From: Clostridia bacterium
Lineage (GTDB): Bacteria > Bacillota > Clostridia > Oscillospirales > CAG-382
Direction of reading: 5' to 3'
NCBI GenBank assembly: GCA_017466805.1
Contig: JAFTTN010000032.1
Coordinates: 1-33,784, forward strand
Length of the DNA stretch: 33,784 nucleotides
Position numbers and translations under genes: made by a program. The notes beneath the pieces were generated by a model that ran no database searches, had not been told where the DNA came from, and saw only the letters and a program-made list of their open reading frames with translations. Positions 14,027 through 22,533 of the stretch are shown here, one piece after another; position 1 is the first letter of the stretch; each line of letters starts with the position of its first letter.

Positions 14027-14584
14027 ATGTTATTTGCTTTTTTTAGGCCCGATATGGCGTTTTGTGACGTTTATACCATTACCCCCGAGGCTTTAAGCGA
14101 GCTCGGGGTTAAGGGTGTTGTTTTCGATATCGATAACACCGTCGCACCGTATGAAATCGAGCGACCGACCGAAAAAATGAAGGAATATTTTTCGTCGCTG
14201 CGCGATGCGGGCATAAAAATGGCGTTCGTTTCGAACAATAAAGGTCCGCGTGTGACGTTGTTCAACGAAAGCCTTGGGCTTTATTACGTCTGCAAGGCGG
14301 GCAAGCCATCGCCCAAGGGCGTGCGTAAGTGTATTGCGCATTTCGGCTTGAAGCCCGATGAGGTTATTGCGGTCGGCGACCAGATATTTACCGATTGTTT
14401 GGCGGCGCACCGCGCAAAAATACGCTTTGCAATGGTAAAGCCTATTCAGCCGGTAGAAAGCAAATTCTTTAAAGTCAAACGCTTTTTCGAGCGCCCGTTT
14501 GTAAAAGGACTCGATTGGCTTAACTCCAAAAACGCGATACAGAAGATTAAAAACCGCAAGAAAAAAACGAAAACGAAGGATTAA
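14027..14584 (+). CDS. YqeG-family HAD phosphatase
   Basis: 185 residues of the HAD IIIA class. Motif I is VVFDIDNTVAPY (nucleophile Asp in DIDNT), motif II the FVSNN serine, and motif III/IV the Lys in KAGKPSPKG and the acidic VGDQIFTDCLAA. This combination, with 'GDQiFTD', is diagnostic of YqeG. These small phosphatases act in the cytoplasm on an unassigned substrate; in Bacillus the gene is next to the GTPase gene yqeH. The highly basic C-terminal tail (KIKNRKKKTKTK) is notable. The start has GGAG upstream, and the next gene follows after 5 nt. Confidence 0.93.
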   Translation: MLFAFFRPDMAFCDVYTITPEALSELGVKGVVFDIDNTVAPYEIERPTEKMKEYFSSLRDAGIKMAFVSNNKGPRVTLFNESLGLYYVCKAGKPSPKGVRKCIAHFGLKPDEVIAVGDQIFTDCLAAHRAKIRFAMVKPIQPVESKFFKVKRFFERPFVKGLDWLNSKNAIQKIKNRKKKTKTKD

Positions 14585-14589
14585 TAACT

Positions 14590-15456
14590 ATGAGCGCAAA
14601 ATTCGGACCGGGCGGCAACTCGGATGCTTTTCGTGCCGCAGGCTTGAAGTCTACCTTGCAGGCACCGCGATTTGTGCGGGAACTTGGGCTGGAGGCTTAT
14701 GAATACGAGGCAGGCAACGGTATTACCGGCAGTAACGATATGTTTCTTGCAATCGGTATGAAGGCGCGCGAGCACGGAATAAAAATGTCGTTCCACGCGC
14801 CATATTTTATATCGCTTTCCTCGGTAGAAAAGGAAAAGCGCAACAACAGCGTTGAATACATACGCCGAAGCGCCGAGGTGAGTTCGCTTTTGGGCGCGGA
14901 TACGATGGTGGTGCATTGCGGCTCCTGCGCAAAAATCAGCCGTGAAACCGCAATGGAATACGCGAGCGAAACGCTTGAAGCCACCGCGATAATGATGCAG
15001 GACTGCGGCTATACAACAAAAGTCGGAATTGAAACGATGGGTAAGGTCAACCAGCTCGGCACGCTTGACGAGGTATTAAGGCTTTGCAAAATTTCAAAAT
15101 GCTTTGCGCCTGTGGTGGACTTTGGGCATTTAAACGCGCGCGACCGCGGCGTTTTCTATACCGCCGACGATTATAAGCGCGTGTTCGATACTATTTCCGC
15201 ACAACTCGGTGCAAGCTACGCCGAAAATCTGCATTGCCATTTTTCGAAGATAATGTATACCGAAATGGGCGAAAAAAAGCACCTTACCTTAGAGGACGAC
15301 GTTTACGGCCCGCAATTCGAGCCGTTGGCGGAGGCGATAGTTTCGCTTGGGGTTTCGCCCACGATAATTTGCGAATCGGCAGGCACGCAGTCTGACGATG
15401 CGGTATTTATGAAAATGACTTATGAAAGAGAAAAAATCAAGCAAAACAAGGCGTGA
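14590..15456 (+). CDS. Endonuclease IV-like TIM barrel protein
   Basis: 288 residues. The metal-ligand pattern of the AP endonuclease 2 / endonuclease IV fold is complete: MSFHAPYF (His), MVVHCGS (His), VGIETMGK (Glu), PVVDFGHLNAR (Asp and His), ENLHCHFSK (His) and IICESAG (Glu). Members cleave 5' of abasic sites in DNA with zinc, although some relatives of this clostridial type may be sugar isomerases. The N-terminus (AKFGPGGNSDAF) is short and glycine-rich. It begins 5 nt after yqeG, and the next gene overlaps its 3' end by 35 nt, so it sits inside an operon. Confidence 0.85.
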   Translation: MSAKFGPGGNSDAFRAAGLKSTLQAPRFVRELGLEAYEYEAGNGITGSNDMFLAIGMKAREHGIKMSFHAPYFISLSSVEKEKRNNSVEYIRRSAEVSSLLGADTMVVHCGSCAKISRETAMEYASETLEATAIMMQDCGYTTKVGIETMGKVNQLGTLDEVLRLCKISKCFAPVVDFGHLNARDRGVFYTADDYKRVFDTISAQLGASYAENLHCHFSKIMYTEMGEKKHLTLEDDVYGPQFEPLAEAIVSLGVSPTIICESAGTQSDDAVFMKMTYEREKIKQNKA

Positions 15457-16129
15457 AAGAGCAAAAATATATAAAGTAATACGAAACACAATTATTGCAC
15501 TTTTGCTGTTTGGTATTCTTTTCGTTGCGGTGAGTAATATAATCGTAATCACTTCGGCAAACCGAAGCATAGTAAGCTTCGAGGAAGCTGTTGCGCTTGG
15601 CGATATCGATTGCATTATCGTGCTCGGTGCGGGCTTAAAATCCGACGGAAGCCCTTCGAACCTGCTGTACGAGCGTATTTTATGCGGTGCGGATCTTTAT
15701 CTTGCGGGTGCTTCGAGCCGCTTGCTTTTAAGCGGCGACCATTCACGCGTTGACTACAACGAGGTCGGCGCGATGAAGAGCTATATGCTTTCCCGCGGGA
15801 TAGCGGCGAACGTCGTGTTTACCGACCACGCCGGATTCGACACCTACGATACGATGTACCGTGCAAAAGAGATATTCAAGGCGAAAAGGGTTATCATCGT
15901 AACGCAGGGGTTCCATTTAACCCGCGCGGTGTTTATCGCAAACGCGCTTGGGCTGGAGGCATACGGGGTCGATTGCGACACGGGTGCATACGGCAGAAAT
16001 ATAATGAACGATTTAAGAGAAACGGCGGCAAGGCCGAAATACGTGCTTGACGCAATATTCAAGCCCGAGCCCGAATATTTGGGCGAGGCAATACCTATCT
16101 GGGAGGACGCGTCCGCTTCGGACGGCTGA
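15422..16129 (+). CDS. YdcF/SanA-like membrane protein (DUF218)
   Basis: 235 residues. A basic N-terminus (KEKKSSKTRRERAK) and one TM helix (about residues 22-45) anchor a DUF218 domain: CIIVLGAGLKSDGSPSN, LLLSGDHSRVDYNEVGAM and RVIIVTQGFHLTRAVFIANALGLEAYG. The QGFHLTRA segment is a typical site of this family, which in Escherichia coli includes SanA (vancomycin sensitivity) and ElyC. The role is envelope-related but unresolved. ATG 15422 lies inside the preceding gene (35-nt overlap). Confidence 0.88.
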   Translation: MKEKKSSKTRRERAKIYKVIRNTIIALLLFGILFVAVSNIIVITSANRSIVSFEEAVALGDIDCIIVLGAGLKSDGSPSNLLYERILCGADLYLAGASSRLLLSGDHSRVDYNEVGAMKSYMLSRGIAANVVFTDHAGFDTYDTMYRAKEIFKAKRVIIVTQGFHLTRAVFIANALGLEAYGVDCDTGAYGRNIMNDLRETAARPKYVLDAIFKPEPEYLGEAIPIWEDASASDG

Positions 16130-16133
16130 TATT

Positions 16134-17096
16134 ATGAAATTTAACGAAATTACCATTCACACTACCACGGCGGGAAGCGAGGTCGTTTCGGGCGTGCTTT
16201 TTAACGAGGGCATAACCTGCTTTTCGGTAGAGGACCCGCGTGATCTTGCCGAGCTTTTGGAAAACAAATACGTTCCCGTAGATTACGTCGAAGAAGGATT
16301 ACTGCGTGAGGACGGCGACGTTCTGGTGCGGGTTTACCTTGCCGAAAACGAACAGGGACAGCTTCAGTTAGAGGGTATTCTTGCGGGGATAGAAAAGCTA
16401 AAGGCTTTGAACGAGGAATGGCTCGGAAGCTTGGAAACCGAGCTTTCGGTGACCGACGAAAAGGATTGGGAAAACAACTGGAAGCAGTATTTCCATCCGC
16501 TGCCTATCGGCGAAAGGTTCCTTGTCGTTCCCTCTTGGGAAAAAGAGGAGGGCAACGGCAGAGTGGTTATCGAAATCGATCCCGCTTCGTCGTTCGGCAC
16601 CGGCAGACACGAAACCACCGCGCTTTGTCTTGAAGCGCTCGAAAAGCTTTCGCCGGAGGGCAAAAGCGTGCTCGATATGGGCTGTGGAAGCGGCATTTTG
16701 GGTATCGGCGCGGCACTGCTCGGAAGCTCGCATATAGATGCGGTCGATATAGATATGGTAGCAACCCGTATTGCCGAGGAAAACGCAGAAAAGAACGGCG
16801 TTCCCAAGGGAAAAATGGCGGTGTACTGCGGTAACGTGCTTACCGATGAATCGCTTTGGAAGCATTTTGCCGAGCAGAAATACGGCATTATTCTCGCAAA
16901 TATCGTTGCGGATATTATAAGCGATATGCTTCCGCTTTTCGATTCCTGCCTGCTTCCTGATGGGTTAATGGTTTGCTCGGGTATTATTTCTCCGCGTAAG
17001 GAATTCGTGCTCGATGCGCTCAATGCGAACGGCTTTGAGGTGGTTGAGCTTAAAGAAAAGAATGATTGGGTGGCAATAGTATGCCGAAAGAAATAA
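16134..17096 (+). CDS. prmA: Ribosomal protein L11 methyltransferase
   Basis: 320 residues, standard for PrmA, which methylates L11 with S-adenosylmethionine. The N-terminal domain (FNEITIHTTTAGSEVVSG, about 1-100) contacts L11. The substrate loop GTGRHETTALCL is followed by SAM motif I SVLDMGCGSGILGIGAALLG, the acidic IDAVDIDMVA, and ILANIVADII. ATG 16134 is used because the frame begins with the family N-terminus there; the site upstream is weak, and translation may be coupled to the preceding gene, which ends 5 nt earlier. It overlaps ligA by 16 nt. Confidence 0.95.
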   Translation: MKFNEITIHTTTAGSEVVSGVLFNEGITCFSVEDPRDLAELLENKYVPVDYVEEGLLREDGDVLVRVYLAENEQGQLQLEGILAGIEKLKALNEEWLGSLETELSVTDEKDWENNWKQYFHPLPIGERFLVVPSWEKEEGNGRVVIEIDPASSFGTGRHETTALCLEALEKLSPEGKSVLDMGCGSGILGIGAALLGSSHIDAVDIDMVATRIAEENAEKNGVPKGKMAVYCGNVLTDESLWKHFAEQKYGIILANIVADIISDMLPLFDSCLLPDGLMVCSGIISPRKEFVLDALNANGFEVVELKEKNDWVAIVCRKK

Positions 17097-19072
17097 AAGA
17101 AATCGAACGCGAAATGCGCTCGCTCGAGGAACAGCTCGAATATCATTCGCGCTTGTACTACGAGCTCGATTCGCCGATAATTCAGGACGAGGAATACGAC
17201 GCGCTCTTTCAAAGGCTCGTTGTGCTCGAACGCGAATATCCCCGGCTTGCAAACCCGAATTCGCCCACACAGCGAGTTGGCGGCAAGGTTGCCGAGCGTT
17301 TCGAAACGGTGCGCCACGAGGTACCTATGGATTCCTTCGATAAGATTTTTTCGGAGGAGGAAATATACGAATTCGTAAACAAGATAAAATCGGAATATCC
17401 CGAGGCGGAATTTACAGTCGAAAAGAAGTTCGACGGGCTTTCGGTTTCGCTCGAGTATAACGACGGCGTTTTGGTGCGCGGTCTTACCCGCGGCGACGGA
17501 ATTTCGGGCGAGGACGTTACCGAAAACATTAAAACGATAAACACCGTTCCGATAAAGCTAAACGGCGGAAAGGGTAAAATTATAGTTCGCGGCGAGGTTT
17601 ATATGCCGCGCAGGTCGTTTGCAAGGCTTAACGAAAAATGCGAGGCGAACGGCAAAAAGACCTTTGCCAACCCGCGCAACGCGGCGGCGGGCTCGTTGCG
17701 CCAGCTCGATTCGAAAATATGTGCCGAGCGCGGATTGCAGATATTCGTTTTTAATCTGCAACTTGCGGACGATATGCCCGAAAGTCACATAGAATCTCTC
17801 GAGCGCTTGAAATCACTCGGCTTTACCGTTTCCGATGGCGTAACGCTTTGCAAAACCGCTTCGGAGGTTGCAAAGGCAGTCCGCGCGATAGGTGATTCGC
17901 GCAAGAGCCTTGCATACGATACCGACGGCGCGGTTATAAAGGTAGATAAGCTTTCTATCCGCGAGCGTATGGGCAGTACTTCTGCCGCTCCGCGCTGGGC
18001 GGTGGCTTATAAATTCCCTGCGGAAATTGCCGAAACACAGCTTATAGATATAGATATTCAGGTTGGCAGAACCGGCGTGCTGACACCGCGCGCGGTGTTA
18101 ACCCCCGTGCATCTTGCAGGCAGTACGGTTTCCTATGCAACGCTTCATAATATCGATTTCATTCGCGAGCGCGACGTACGCATAGGCGATACGGTGCGGC
18201 TTCGCAAGGCGGGCGATATTATACCCGAAATAATTTCGGTGGTTGCCGAAAAACGAAGCCCGAACGCTGTGCCGTTCGAAATGCCCGATAAATGCCCCTC
18301 CTGCAGCGAATCGGTTCTGCGCGAGGATGGCGAGGTTGCAATACGCTGTATAAACCCCGATTGCCCTGCTCAGTTAAGCAGAAGTATAATACATTTTGTA
18401 TCACGTTCTGCAATGGATATTGACAATTTGGGTGAAAGTGTGGTAGAACAGTTTATAGTAAGCGGCCTTATTAAAAGTGCGGCGGATCTATATTATCTTA
18501 AAAAAGAGGATATCGCCTCGCTCGACCGCATGGGCGAAAAGAGTGCGCAGAATATTGTAGATGCAATAGAAAAAAGCAAGCAGGCAGGGCTCGAGCGTCT
18601 GCTTTGCGGGCTCGGGATACGCCATATCGGCGAAAAGGCGGCGCAATCGCTTGCTGCGCGGTTCGGCGATATTCATTCGGTTATGAACGCTACTGTCGAA
18701 GAGCTTTGCTCGGTAGACGATATAGGTAACGATTCTGCCGAAGCCGTGGTCCGCTTCTTCTCGGGCGACCATGCGAAAAGGCTTGTCGAGCGTTTGCTTG
18801 CCGCGGGCGTTTCGGGCGAGAGCAAGGAAAAACCGCTGGGCAATTCGCTCGAGGGAAAAACCATCGTCGTTACAGGCACGCTTCCCACGCTTAAAAGGCA
18901 GGAGGCAGAGGCACTTATCCGTTTGCACGGAGGAAGCGCAAGCGGCTCGGTTTCGAAAAAAACCAGCTTTGTGCTTTGCGGAACCGATGCGGGCAGTAAG
19001 CTCACAAAGGCTCAATCACTCGGTATACCCGTTATAAACGAGGAAGATTTCCTCGCAATGATAAACAACTAA
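17081..19072 (+). CDS. ligA: NAD-dependent DNA ligase
   Basis: 663 residues, full length. The NTase domain has the adenylated lysine in EKKFDG (K116 of KxDG), and the OB fold has AYKFPAEIAETQL and VGRTGVLTPRAVL. A four-cysteine zinc finger (CPSCSESV...CINPDC) precedes helix-hairpin-helix repeats (LDRMGEKSAQNIVDAI, LGIRHIGEKAAQSL), and a C-terminal BRCT domain runs from about 585 (LEGKTIVVTGTLPTL). It seals nicks at Okazaki fragments and in repair. ATG 17081 is preferred to TTG 17066, as GGGTGG lies 8-13 nt upstream of it. Confidence 0.97.
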   Translation: MPKEIKEIEREMRSLEEQLEYHSRLYYELDSPIIQDEEYDALFQRLVVLEREYPRLANPNSPTQRVGGKVAERFETVRHEVPMDSFDKIFSEEEIYEFVNKIKSEYPEAEFTVEKKFDGLSVSLEYNDGVLVRGLTRGDGISGEDVTENIKTINTVPIKLNGGKGKIIVRGEVYMPRRSFARLNEKCEANGKKTFANPRNAAAGSLRQLDSKICAERGLQIFVFNLQLADDMPESHIESLERLKSLGFTVSDGVTLCKTASEVAKAVRAIGDSRKSLAYDTDGAVIKVDKLSIRERMGSTSAAPRWAVAYKFPAEIAETQLIDIDIQVGRTGVLTPRAVLTPVHLAGSTVSYATLHNIDFIRERDVRIGDTVRLRKAGDIIPEIISVVAEKRSPNAVPFEMPDKCPSCSESVLREDGEVAIRCINPDCPAQLSRSIIHFVSRSAMDIDNLGESVVEQFIVSGLIKSAADLYYLKKEDIASLDRMGEKSAQNIVDAIEKSKQAGLERLLCGLGIRHIGEKAAQSLAARFGDIHSVMNATVEELCSVDDIGNDSAEAVVRFFSGDHAKRLVERLLAAGVSGESKEKPLGNSLEGKTIVVTGTLPTLKRQEAEALIRLHGGSASGSVSKKTSFVLCGTDAGSKLTKAQSLGIPVINEEDFLAMINN

Positions 19073-19105
19073 AACGCTATGAAGCAAGAAAAAAGGAGAA
19101 ACAAT

Positions 19106-20479
19106 ATGGATTATTCCAAACTTCCCGTATTTGCCGAAGCCGATATCGTTGTATGCGGCGGCGGTACGGCAGGCGCTTTTGCCGCAAAAGCGGCAGCAGA
19201 TATGGGCAAAAACGTACTTATCGTTGAACAGTTCGGTTCGCTCGGCGGCACTGCCACCAACGGTCTTGTTCTTCCGATAATGCATACTCATATCGCAGAA
19301 AACCCTCAATGCTCGTATATCGCAAACATCGTGCGCGATAAAATGGTAGAGCTTGGTGCGGCAAGCGACAACGGCGCAAACTTCGACCCGCTCGTGCTTA
19401 AATCGGTGCTCGAAACCATATGCGACGATGCCGGTGTAAGAATGCTTTTCCACACATTTATTGCCGAAACTATCGTTACCGACGGCAAGCTCGAAGCTAT
19501 CGTCGTTGCGAACAAAAAAGGTCTTGGACTTATCAAGGGTAAAATATTTATCGACGGCACCGGCGACGGCGACGTTTGCGTGCGCGCAGGCGCGGGCTTT
19601 ACCAAGGGCAACCCCGAAACCGGAAAAAACCAGCCGATTTCGCTCCGCTACCTCGTTGCGAACGTAGATACCAAGGCGTTTGGCGAATTTATTAAGGAAA
19701 CTATCGAAAAAACCGGCAAAAACTCGGGCGTTAGCTACGACGGAAACAAGTCGGTTTACGTTGCCTGCTGTGCGGGAGATCATTGGACTTTCTCGGAAAT
19801 CTTTGACGAGGCTATTAAAAACGGCGATCTCGAAGAAGACGATAAGAACTATTGGCAGGGCTTTATGGTTACCGGCAGAGAAAACGCAATGGCGTTCAAC
19901 AACCCCGAATTCTTCGATGAAGTCGACGGTACCGATCCCGACCACCTTACAAAAACCCAAATCCGCGGCAAACAGCGTATTCTTCGCCAGCTTCAGTTCT
20001 ATAAAAAATATCTCAAAGGCTTCGAAAACGCATATATTTCCGAAATCGCATCGCAGGTTGGCATCCGTGAAAGCCGCAATATCGAAACCGAATACGTGCT
20101 TACCGCCGCAGACCTTCTTCGCCGTATCAAGTTCGACGATATGTTCTGTCAATCCAACTATCCCGTCGATATTCACGGCAAGCAGCTTAAATGCGAATCT
20201 AATCTTGCTCCTGTTGACGACGGCAAGCCCTGGTACGAAATTCCTTACCGCTCGCTCGTCGTGAAGGGTATCGATAATCTTTATATTACCGGTCGTTGCC
20301 TCGGTGCAGAATTCCTTGCACAGTCCAGTCTTCGCGTTCAGCATTCTGTTCGCGCATCGGGTGAGGCGGCAGGTATCGGCGCGGCTCTCGCGCTCGAACG
20401 CGGCATTCTTCCTAAAGCTGTCGACGGCGCAGAGGTTCGCGGGATAATGATCGAAAAGGGCGCTCACTTCGTACTTTAA
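19106..20479 (+). CDS. FAD-dependent oxidoreductase
   Basis: 457 residues. The Rossmann ADP-binding motif VVCGGGTAGAFAAKAAADMG (about 13-32) with FGSLGGTATNG is typical of the 'FAD_oxidored' group, flavoproteins found in pathways for unusual organic compounds and as ThiH/glutathione-like relatives; no substrate can be named. The second FAD region, IDGTGDGDVCVRAGAG, and the late GRCLGAEFLAQSSLRVQ with a helix GEAAGIGAALAL are clear. ATG 19106 is preferred to 19079, since AAAGGAG ends 7 nt before it. The stop codon lies at the edge of a 78-bp repeat (20478-20555). Confidence 0.85.
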   Translation: MDYSKLPVFAEADIVVCGGGTAGAFAAKAAADMGKNVLIVEQFGSLGGTATNGLVLPIMHTHIAENPQCSYIANIVRDKMVELGAASDNGANFDPLVLKSVLETICDDAGVRMLFHTFIAETIVTDGKLEAIVVANKKGLGLIKGKIFIDGTGDGDVCVRAGAGFTKGNPETGKNQPISLRYLVANVDTKAFGEFIKETIEKTGKNSGVSYDGNKSVYVACCAGDHWTFSEIFDEAIKNGDLEEDDKNYWQGFMVTGRENAMAFNNPEFFDEVDGTDPDHLTKTQIRGKQRILRQLQFYKKYLKGFENAYISEIASQVGIRESRNIETEYVLTAADLLRRIKFDDMFCQSNYPVDIHGKQLKCESNLAPVDDGKPWYEIPYRSLVVKGIDNLYITGRCLGAEFLAQSSLRVQHSVRASGEAAGIGAALALERGILPKAVDGAEVRGIMIEKGAHFVL

Positions 20480-20555
20480 CGGCGTCCGAACGGCGCATAC
20501 CGCGCCAACGTCGATAAAGGCAGTAGGAGTCTACAGCCGTATCTCCGTTGTCACA
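20478..20555 (+). repeat. 78-bp structured repeat, copy 1 (GCAGTAG-N4-CTACAGC family)
   Basis: Overlaps the end of the stop codon of the preceding gene. GGCGC/GCGCC forms a first hairpin. A second is built from CAACG/CGTTG, GATA/TATC, GGC/GCC and GTAG-GAGT-CTAC with a symmetric A/A mismatch. A copy with one mismatch follows at 20603-20680. Confidence 0.75.
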
Positions 20556-20602
20556 GTCTGCATCCGTTCATCCTGCCTGAGCGTTGACTTAGACAAAAAA
20601 CA

Positions 20603-20680
20603 AACGGCGTCTGAACGGCGCATACCGCGCCAACGTCGATAAAGGCAGTAGGAGTCTACAGCCGTATCTCCGTTGTCACA
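20603..20680 (+). repeat. 78-bp structured repeat, copy 2
   Basis: Matches 20478-20555 except for one base (C to T, ninth position of the unit), at a period of 125 bp. A further hairpin, GCGAAA...TTTCGC with GTCCC-ACTT-GGGGC inside, follows at 20684-20714. Confidence 0.75.
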
Positions 20681-20764
20681 ACAGCGAAAAGTCCCACTTG
20701 GGGCTGTGTTTCGCCCAACAGCGAGATTGAAGTTCTTTCAGCTAATAAACCAAAAAACAAAAAA

Positions 20765-20798
20765 CGAGAGAGGTTGTTAATACCTCTCTCGAATTTTT
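20765..20798. terminator. Bidirectional terminator between convergent genes
   Basis: A 10-bp stem CGAGAGAGGT/ACCTCTCTCG (20765-20774, 20782-20791) has T's after it and A's before it. It can stop both the forward oxidoreductase transcript and the reverse alpha-glucosidase transcript. Confidence 0.85.
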
Positions 20799-20814
20799 TT
20801 ATGCAATTAACGAT

Positions 20815-22416
20815 CTACACCTTAAACCAAACCGACTGATAAGGCTTTAAGGTATCGCCGACGGTTTCGTAGTTATTAAGAATAACCTTTGCGTCGGCGG
20901 GAATGCATTCGGGCATAGCGCATTCGGTTTCGTCGAAGCGGGTTACGACGTAAACCGTTTCGTCGTTGGTCTTACGGGTATAAACGCTTGTGTTGCTTTC
21001 GTTAAGAAGCAGCTCGAATTCGCCGTCGGCAAGTGCGGGGGTGGATTTGCGAAGCTTTAAAAGAGTGCGATAGAAGTTTAACACCGATTTCGGATCGTTT
21101 TCCTGCTCTTCAACGGTGAAGCCCTTATCAACCTGAGCTTTTATCCAGGGCGTACCGTTTGTAAAGCCGCCGTTTTCGCCGGTAGTCCAGGGAATAGGGG
21201 TACGTCCGCAATCGCGCGAGCCGTATTGCATTTTCGCGATAAGCTCTTCTTCGGTAAATCTGCCGCTTGCTTTAAGCTCGTTATAGGCGTTCACCGTTTC
21301 TATATCGCGGTATTCGTCGATAGCATTAAAGTTCGGATCGTGCAGACCGAGCTCCTGCCCTTGATATATAAATGGAATGCCTCGCATACCGTAGAGCAGC
21401 ATTGCAAGCATCGTTGCACTTTCGTAAGGGTATTTTTCGCGGTCGCCAAAGCGCGAAAGCGCGCGCGGCTGATCGTGGTTTTCCATAACGAGAACCGGAT
21501 AGCTGTCGTCCTTCAAGCCGTATTCCCATTTTGCCAGAATATCTACGAACGCCTTGCGGTCAACGGGCTCGGGATCGAACTTGTCGCCGTTTATTCTGCC
21601 GAGCAAAAGATGCTCGAACTGGAACGATGTGGTAAGCTCTCCGCGTGCTTCGCCGGTAAGCTCGAGCGCTTGTGCGGGGGTAAGGCCCCAGGTTTCACCG
21701 ACTGTATACGCCTTGTGCGGTGCGAGCGCTTTCAGGTGAAGCTCGTGCAAATATTCGTGCAATCTCGGACCGTTGCCGCCTGCATATGCGCGGGTAAAGT
21801 CCTTTGATATATTGTTGATAACGTCGCAACGGAAGCCGTCGACGCCCATATCCAGCCAATAGTTAACCATATCGGCAATTTCTTGGCGTACCTTGGGGTT
21901 GTCCCAGTTAAGATCGGGCTGTTTTTTCGAGAAAAGGTGCAGATAGTACTGACCTGTTAATTCATCGTATTCCCATGCGCTTCCGCCGAATGCGGCAACC
22001 CATTCGTTAGGCTCGTGACCGTCTACGGGGTCACGCCAGATATAATAATCGCGGTAGGGGTTATCGCGGCTTTTGCGTGCTTCAATAAACCATTCGTGCT
22101 CGTCGGAGGTGTGGTTTACAACAAGATCCATTAAAAGCTTTATTCCGCGCGAATGCATTCCGTCGAGCATTTGCTTAAATTCCTCGAGCGTGCCGTATTC
22201 GGAAGCAATACCGCGGTAATCCGAAATATCGTATCCGTTATCGTCGCCGGGGGAGGGATAGCAAGGGGAAAGCCAAACCGTATTTACACCGAGTTCTTTT
22301 AAATAATCGAGCTTGCCGATTATACCCTTTATATCGCCGATACCGTCGCCGTTGGTATCCAAAAAGCTTTTCGGATAGATTTGATAAGCAATTATCTCCT
22401 TATGCCACTGTTCCAT
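20815..22416 (-). CDS. GH13 alpha-glucosidase / oligo-1,6-glucosidase
   Basis: 533 residues, cytoplasmic, of the GH13_31 type. QIYPKSF and the calcium loop DTNGDGIGD are at the N-terminus. Region I is DLVVNH (97-102), region II GFRCDV with nucleophile Asp198, region III VGETWG with acid/base Glu241, and region IV MENHD with Asp315. Such enzymes hydrolyse alpha-1,6 or alpha-1,4 links of short oligosaccharides, such as isomaltose; region II/III residues (C197, ETWG) differ a little from classic MalL, so trehalose-phosphate or sucrose-type activity is not excluded. The start is ATG 22416 with a weak AGGGTG site. A 20-bp palindrome lies 39 nt upstream. Confidence 0.93.
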   Translation of the reverse strand: MEQWHKEIIAYQIYPKSFLDTNGDGIGDIKGIIGKLDYLKELGVNTVWLSPCYPSPGDDNGYDISDYRGIASEYGTLEEFKQMLDGMHSRGIKLLMDLVVNHTSDEHEWFIEARKSRDNPYRDYYIWRDPVDGHEPNEWVAAFGGSAWEYDELTGQYYLHLFSKKQPDLNWDNPKVRQEIADMVNYWLDMGVDGFRCDVINNISKDFTRAYAGGNGPRLHEYLHELHLKALAPHKAYTVGETWGLTPAQALELTGEARGELTTSFQFEHLLLGRINGDKFDPEPVDRKAFVDILAKWEYGLKDDSYPVLVMENHDQPRALSRFGDREKYPYESATMLAMLLYGMRGIPFIYQGQELGLHDPNFNAIDEYRDIETVNAYNELKASGRFTEEELIAKMQYGSRDCGRTPIPWTTGENGGFTNGTPWIKAQVDKGFTVEEQENDPKSVLNFYRTLLKLRKSTPALADGEFELLLNESNTSVYTRKTNDETVYVVTRFDETECAMPECIPADAKVILNNYETVGDTLKPYQSVWFKV

Positions 22417-22454
22417 AATAGCACCCTATTTTATAGCGTTTTTATAAGTATAAC

Positions 22455-22474
22455 AGAAATATTTGCATATTTCT
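22455..22474. promoter_or_regulatory. 20-bp palindrome, candidate operator of the alpha-glucosidase
   Basis: AGAAATAT-TTGC-ATATTTCT is perfect over both 8-bp arms. A half-site ACAGAAATA recurs at 22483-22491. It lies between the two divergent genes, close to the alpha-glucosidase start. Confidence 0.5.
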
Positions 22475-22488
22475 ACCCCTTTACAGAA

Positions 22489-22515
22489 ATAAATCGCAGC
22501 GTTTTCGCATATCTT
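22489..22515 (+). promoter_or_regulatory. Possible sigma-E-type promoter of sigK
   Basis: ATA (22489-22491), a 16-nt gap and CATATCTT (22508-22515) resemble the sigma-E consensus (ATA ... CATACANT). sigK is a sigma-E target in Bacillus. The match is partial. Confidence 0.35.
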
Positions 22516-22533
22516 TTTCGGGAGGTGATAACG

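Noticed and set aside
19016..20467. Long reverse-strand frame of 483 codons
   Set aside because: It is wholly antisense to the FAD-dependent oxidoreductase, has a composition typical of a shadow frame (rich in C, F, R, H and V) and has no family motif or ribosome site.
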